From assembly GCA_963719645.1 (NCBI GenBank), contig CAVRCT010000005.1, positions 434,001-498,000 of the forward strand: a stretch of DNA of 64,000 nt, given 5' to 3'. Below are positions 59,848 to 64,000 of the stretch, one piece after another. The notes under the pieces were generated by a model, which did no database searches, had not been told where the DNA came from, and saw only the letters and a list, made by a program, of their open reading frames with translations. Numbering within the stretch: the stretch's first letter is position 1; each line of letters begins with the position of its first letter. The position numbers and the translations under genes are program-made. Source of the DNA: CAVRCT01 sp963719645 (GTDB lineage Bacteria; Pseudomonadota; Gammaproteobacteria; DSM-16500).

Positions 59848-60120
59848 TTTTATAAAAATCCCCCTTTTTTAAAGGACATTGTTGCGTAATTCACGCACAG
59901 TCATTGCGAGGAGCGTTTTTTGCGACGAAGCAATCCAGTTTTAGACTTAAGAATCAAAAACTGGATTGCTTCGTCGCAAAAAACGCTCCTCGCAATGACG
60001 GAAGTGGGAATTACGCAACAACGCCTTTTTAAAGTGGGAGACCTTCTAAGCAGCTTTCACTGTTAAAACACAGAGCTGTTTAGAAAACTTCCCCCTTTGA
60101 AAAAGGGGGATTTTTATAAA
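59848..60120. repeat. Outer palindromic element carrying MITE B
   Basis: Degenerate outer element (TATAAAAATCCCCCTTTTTT at the left, GGGGGATTTTTATAAA at the right), with the AGTGGGAGACCTTCTAAGC inner arm, interrupted by MITE B at 59874-60025. Confidence 0.82.
59874..60025. mobile_element. MITE family B, 152-bp copy
   Basis: Nearly identical to 56953-57104, with a small change at the left tip (GGACATTGTTG for GGCGTTGTTG). An imperfect duplication of TTTTTAAA flanks it. Confidence 0.85.
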
Positions 60121-60177
60121 AAATTGCTTTTGTTCTTTTTGCGATTTAGAAAATAGTATCCTAAGTTTTCAGAAAGG

Positions 60178-61326
60178 TTATTGTGCTTCTTTGCTTTCCC
60201 AGGGTGGATTTTGGAAATAGTCGCAGGGGCTTGTTACAAGAATATGGTCTTGGTTGAAAGCTCGTTGCAAATTGCCAACGATCTGTATGGTTCGCTTGGG
60301 TTTTAATTTTTGCGAATAATATTTCAAGCTGGTTGAAATGGAAGTATCAGAATTTTTTACTTCGATGAGTTCAACAATTTCATTATTAATTTGTGTGATA
60401 AAATCCACTTCACGGCCGTCTTTATCTCGCAAGTAATATAAGTTGCAACGATAACCATGATAATCTTCTATGAAATGAAGTCTTTTTAATAAAGTTGTAG
60501 CGACTAAATTTTCAAGTCTTGCGCCATCATTTTCAATGACATCGGCATTATCATAGAAAAAGACTTTAGGGGGTTTTTGGATAGCACGCGGGAGATTTTG
60601 CGTAAATGGATAAACAGGAAAAGCTAGATACATTTTTTCAATCAGTGATAACCAACTTTTAGCGGTTTTGGGCGAAATCTGTAGATCTTCCGCTAAATTC
60701 GATAATACAATAGTGCTTCCCACTCTTTCTCGCAAAGCATCGACAAAAAGTGATAACAATTGAATATTGCGAATAGATTCTAAATCACGGACATCTTCTT
60801 TCAAGATGCGGTCAAATCGCTCTCGACGCCAGCGTCTTGCTTCGCGAGGATCAGCTTGCAAAAATGGTTCAGGGAATCCGCCGAACGTTAATAATCTTTG
60901 ATATCCTTCTGCAGGTGAAATTCCCTCGGGCAATTCATCGAGCGTCAGTGGATGTAAACGCCAATAATGATAGCGCCCCATGAGAGAATCCCCGCCGCGT
61001 CGATAAACATCGAGTCGAGCAGAGCCGGTGACAAGATACTCTTGATTATTCACTCGCGTATCATAAATACCTTTGATCCATTGCTTCCAACGTGGATTTT
61101 TATGCAGTTCATCAAAAATAATTAATGGACTATCGACAGGCCATTGTTTTTTCATGATGGCTCTTCGGTCTTCATCATTATCCCAATTAAAATAAGTTCC
61201 ACCGGAAAACTGACCATGACAAAGTGCTTTACTCAGAGTCGTTTTTCCAACTTGACGAGGACCACCTAAAAAAACCATCTTTTTTACAAGATCTTGATAT
61301 ATATAGGATTCGCAGTATCTTTTCAT
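60178..61326 (-). CDS. AAA ATPase, DUF4143 family
   Basis: A 382-residue P-loop ATPase. Walker A GGPRQVGKTT near residue 22, Walker B LIIFDELHK, sensor LVTGSARLDVYRRGG, a winged-helix segment (NLAEDLQISPKTAKSWL), and a nuclease-like end (DKDGREVDFITQINNEIVELIEVK). I chose the ATG at 61326 because upstream codons are atypical. The third such protein in the window, more like 17567-18775 than 38386-39753 in size. Role unknown; flanked upstream by a nested repeat, as is typical of transferred genes. Confidence 0.86.
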   Translation of the reverse strand: MKRYCESYIYQDLVKKMVFLGGPRQVGKTTLSKALCHGQFSGGTYFNWDNDEDRRAIMKKQWPVDSPLIIFDELHKNPRWKQWIKGIYDTRVNNQEYLVTGSARLDVYRRGGDSLMGRYHYWRLHPLTLDELPEGISPAEGYQRLLTFGGFPEPFLQADPREARRWRRERFDRILKEDVRDLESIRNIQLLSLFVDALRERVGSTIVLSNLAEDLQISPKTAKSWLSLIEKMYLAFPVYPFTQNLPRAIQKPPKVFFYDNADVIENDGARLENLVATTLLKRLHFIEDYHGYRCNLYYLRDKDGREVDFITQINNEIVELIEVKNSDTSISTSLKYYSQKLKPKRTIQIVGNLQRAFNQDHILVTSPCDYFQNPPWESKEAQ

Positions 61327-61460
61327 GGCTATTTTCCACCGTATTCCAAAATGGACGCGTCTATTTTGGAGTATAGTAAAAAATAGCCAGAAAATCAATT
61401 TTTTGAATGACTTCTTGATCTAGCGGGATGTGAGTTTAAAACAGCTGAAAAGCTACAACA

Positions 61461-62582
61461 CTACCGAGGCGCATGATACCCACTCAATGACCGACCTTTC
61501 GAAAAAACAATTTGCCATAACTGCATGTCACGGGTGCGAAAACCACCGGCGCAGACTTGCAAATAATAACTCCACATGCGATAAAACCGTTCATCATAGC
61601 GGTCTTTGATTTTTTCCCAATTGTTTTTGAAGTTTTCATACCAAGCCATTAATGTTTTATCATAATAAATACCAAAATTATGCCAATCTTCCATCACGAA
61701 AAAATCTTCAGAAGCTTTGCCGATTTGTGCAATGGAAGGCAGTACGCCATTTGGGAAAATGTATTTACTGATCCATGGGTCAGCTTGATAAATCGTTTTA
61801 TTCGAACCAATAGAGTGTAATAAGAAAATACCATTATCAATTAAACATCGATTGACCATATTCATATACGTGTAATAGTTAAAATGACCAACATGTTCAA
61901 ACATCCCGAGTGACACCACGCGATCGAATTGTTCATTGAGACCGCGATAATCCATGTATCGAATATCAACCGGTAAATTTTTACATTTTGCTTTGGCGTA
62001 TTCATACTGTTCAACAGAAATGGTAATGCCAACGACACTGACACCGTATTTTTCTGCTGCATATTTTGCGAATGCGCCCCAGCCACAACCGATGTCTAAT
62101 ATGCGCATCCCGGGACGTAACATTAATTTGCGGCAGACTAATTCTAATTTTGCGAGTTGCGCTTCATCCAACGTGTTCGCGTTTTTCCAATAACCGCAGG
62201 TGTAATTCATTTCTTTATCGAGCATACAAGAGAATAAATCATTGCCGAGATCATAATGTTTTATGCCGACGTCATACGCACGTTGTTTGGTTTGATAATT
62301 TAAAATGCGTGCGAGCATGATTTTGGCGATTAACTGAAAATCTTTTTTTAATTTGCTTTCAAGATTGGCTGCAACGATCCGTGCAACGAATTCATCTACC
62401 GCAGCGCAATCCCACCAACCATCCATGTAGGACTCACCTAATCCAAGCGAGGCATGCGCGAGGACGCGTTGATAAAATTGTTCGTTATGAATTTGAATAT
62501 CCCACGGGTTAGGCCCATTGACAATCACGCCAGCGGTATTTAACAAATCTGTCACAATGGACTTTGCCATCGCTTGTTTCAT
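61461..62582 (-). CDS. cfa: Cyclopropane-fatty-acyl-phospholipid synthase
   Basis: A 373-residue SAM-dependent enzyme that converts cis-unsaturated phospholipid acyl chains to cyclopropanes. SAM motif I is LDIGCGWGAFAKYAA; YTCGYWKNANTLDEAQ, FDRVVSLGMFEHVG and the C-terminal MWSYYLQVCAGGFRTR are family signatures. AGAGGATC lies before the ATG. A tRNA-like gene lies 20 bp upstream on the same strand. Confidence 0.95.
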   Translation of the reverse strand: MKQAMAKSIVTDLLNTAGVIVNGPNPWDIQIHNEQFYQRVLAHASLGLGESYMDGWWDCAAVDEFVARIVAANLESKLKKDFQLIAKIMLARILNYQTKQRAYDVGIKHYDLGNDLFSCMLDKEMNYTCGYWKNANTLDEAQLAKLELVCRKLMLRPGMRILDIGCGWGAFAKYAAEKYGVSVVGITISVEQYEYAKAKCKNLPVDIRYMDYRGLNEQFDRVVSLGMFEHVGHFNYYTYMNMVNRCLIDNGIFLLHSIGSNKTIYQADPWISKYIFPNGVLPSIAQIGKASEDFFVMEDWHNFGIYYDKTLMAWYENFKNNWEKIKDRYDERFYRMWSYYLQVCAGGFRTRDMQLWQIVFSKGRSLSGYHAPR

Positions 62583-62601
62583 AAGATCCTCTAATAGTCA
62601 T

Positions 62602-62675
62602 CGCGCCCGAGAGGATTCGAACCCCCGACTGTCGGCTTCAGAAACCGACACGCTATTCGACTGAGCAACGGGCGC
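62602..62675 (-). tRNA. tRNA-like gene: Arg(CCG)-type body with CTG anticodon
   Basis: A 74-nt cloverleaf can be drawn. The acceptor stem GCGCCCG/CGGGCGC, T-arm GGGGG-TTCGAAT-CCTCT and general sequence match gammaproteobacterial tRNA-Arg(CCG). The anticodon loop reads TTCTGAA, so the anticodon is CTG (Gln codon CAG) instead of CCG. The D-arm is abnormal: GCTC pairs badly with GCGT, and the conserved GG of the D-loop is GA. The anticodon stem TCGGT/GCCGA keeps pairing by compensating changes. The discriminator is G and CCA is not encoded. It may be a pseudo-tRNA or a recoded tRNA. Confidence 0.65.
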
Positions 62676-62816
62676 TAAAAAAAATTCCATTGGTAGTTTA
62701 CACAGTATGCGACATCGTATATTTTGGCAATCCATACCAATAGCATTTTTTGCTTCGCCCAATTCCCTCGCTGTATTCAATTTTCCTCCAAAAATAATTT
62801 CATTGGAATAAAAATT

Positions 62817-64000
62817 ATGACATTAGCTGTTGTTTATAGCCGAGCGAGCTCAGGTATTACTGCGCCCTTGGTGACCGTTGAAATTCATATTTCGCCAGGC
62901 CTACCCTCTTTAAGCATCGTTGGGCTGCCGGAAGCTGCTGTGAAAGAAAGCAAAGACCGTGTGCGCAGCGCACTGATGACCACGGCTTTTTATTTTCCGA
63001 TGCAACGTGTGACAGTTAATTTAGCACCTGCTGATTTACCGAAAGAAGGTGGACGATTTGATTTACCGATTGCGTTGGGCATTTTGGGGGCGACGGGTCA
63101 AATTCCGCTGGAAAAATTGGCGCACTATGAATTCACGGGAGAACTGGCGCTCACAGGTGAATTGCGAGCTGTGCGCAGTGTGTTACCCATTGTTCTGGGG
63201 ACGGGGCAAACATCGCGTACATTAATTGTACCCGCTGCCAATGCCAATGAAGCGGCTTTGGTGAAGCAAGCGACGGTGTTGCAAGCGGGTCATTTGCTAG
63301 AAGTCTGTGCGCATCTGCGTGGTGATCACACATTACCGGCATGTGAGCGTGTCGCTGATGCATATGAAATACCCACGTACTTAGATTTAAGTGATGTCAA
63401 AGGACAGCAGCACCCGAAGCGCGCATTAGAAATTGCAGCAGCAGGCAGGCACAATCTCTTGATGGTGGGGCCGCCCGGGACAGGCAAAAGCATGTTAGCC
63501 AGTCGCTTGCCGAGTATTTTGCCGCCGCTCTCAGATTCACAAGCCTTAGAAGTGGCTGCCATTGGCTCGATTAGTACGAGTGGTTTCGATCATCGCAAAT
63601 GGCAAGAATTGCCTTTTCGGTCACCGCATCACAGCAGTTCCAGTGTGGCGTTAGTGGGCGGGGGTAGGCCACCCCGTCCGGGCGAAATTTCGCTGGCGCA
63701 TCACGGGGTGCTGTTTTTAGATGAATTACCGGAATTTGATCGTCATGTATTAGAATCCTTGCGCGAACCGCTGGAATCCGGATCGATTACGATTTCTCGT
63801 GCGGCATTTCAAACGGTGTTTCCTGCCCAATTCCAATTAATTACGGCAATGAATCCTTGTCCATGCGGTTTTGCCGGTAGTACGCGCCATGCGTGTCGTT
63901 GCTCGCCCGAGCAAGTTCAACGCTATCGATCCAAATTGTCCGGGCCTTTTTTAGATCGCATCGACATGCAAGTGGAGGTGCCTAGTGTGCCTTTAGAATT
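62817..64000 (+). CDS. comM: ComM/YifB Mg-chelatase-like AAA ATPase, 5' part
   Basis: The window ends inside this gene; 394 codons are visible of about 500. N-terminal ChlI-like domain (AVVYSRASSGITAPLVTVE, GLPSLSIVGLPEAAVKESKDRVRSAL, VNLAPADLPKEGGRFDLPIA), then the AAA module with Walker A GPPGTGKS near residue 220, PFRSPHHSSS, FLDELPEF and MNPCPCGF. ComM is a branch-migration helicase that helps integrate DNA during natural transformation. No competence genes are close by. The 62676-62816 gap holds nothing else recognisable. Confidence 0.93.
   Translation, partial: MTLAVVYSRASSGITAPLVTVEIHISPGLPSLSIVGLPEAAVKESKDRVRSALMTTAFYFPMQRVTVNLAPADLPKEGGRFDLPIALGILGATGQIPLEKLAHYEFTGELALTGELRAVRSVLPIVLGTGQTSRTLIVPAANANEAALVKQATVLQAGHLLEVCAHLRGDHTLPACERVADAYEIPTYLDLSDVKGQQHPKRALEIAAAGRHNLLMVGPPGTGKSMLASRLPSILPPLSDSQALEVAAIGSISTSGFDHRKWQELPFRSPHHSSSSVALVGGGRPPRPGEISLAHHGVLFLDELPEFDRHVLESLREPLESGSITISRAAFQTVFPAQFQLITAMNPCPCGFAGSTRHACRCSPEQVQRYRSKLSGPFLDRIDMQVEVPSVPLE

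Overview
The window comes from a moderately AT-rich gammaproteobacterium. Its housekeeping genes (split glycine decarboxylase gcvPA/gcvPB, amgK-murU, rnr-rlmB, lgt-thyA, coaBC-dut) combined with Fic, a eukaryotic-like kinase, PqaA-type and Ser/Pro-tailed membrane proteins suggest the Legionellales (Legionella/Coxiella/Aquicella type). That placement is inference; no rRNA or marker-based taxonomy was possible.

Layout. Positions 1-6.2 kb hold three toxin-antitoxin modules (HigB with a fused HTH-M78 antitoxin; HipBA with a homopolymer frameshift in hipA; TumE/HVO_A0114), with a nitronate monooxygenase and an SDR between them. Positions 6.5-18.8 kb are accessory: four unrecognised proteins, an SRPBCC-EVE-MarR operon, a eukaryotic-like Ser/Thr kinase, a Fic protein with an AbiEi-like N-terminus, broken Fic fragments and an AAA ATPase. 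Positions 18.8-48.6 kb are mostly core genes: photolyase, OmpA-type lipoprotein, BacA-like ABC transporter, mutM, desaturase, rpmBG, radC, coaBC, dut, phosphomannomutase, ubiH, glycine cleavage operon, emrAB, dapB, rppH, lgt and thyA. Positions 49.4-53.1 kb carry a four-gene L-fucose-type oxidative operon whose dehydratase has lost its catalytic centre. Positions 53.4-64 kb hold rnr-rlmB, a Gly-rich membrane protein, amgK-murU, a third DUF4143 ATPase, cfa, an odd Arg-type tRNA with a CUG anticodon, and the 5' part of comM.

Two signals stand out. First, the intergenic regions are filled with several families of palindromic, transposase-less elements nested inside one another. The nesting is precise: 9-11 bp target duplications can be read at several junctions. 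Second, CTTAAG-N5-CTTAA(G/T/A) direct repeats, which look like PmrA boxes, occur upstream of three unrecognised genes (6512-7765, 12829-13641, 57363-57974). In Legionella and Coxiella this type of box controls Dot/Icm effector genes, so these genes are effector candidates by inference.
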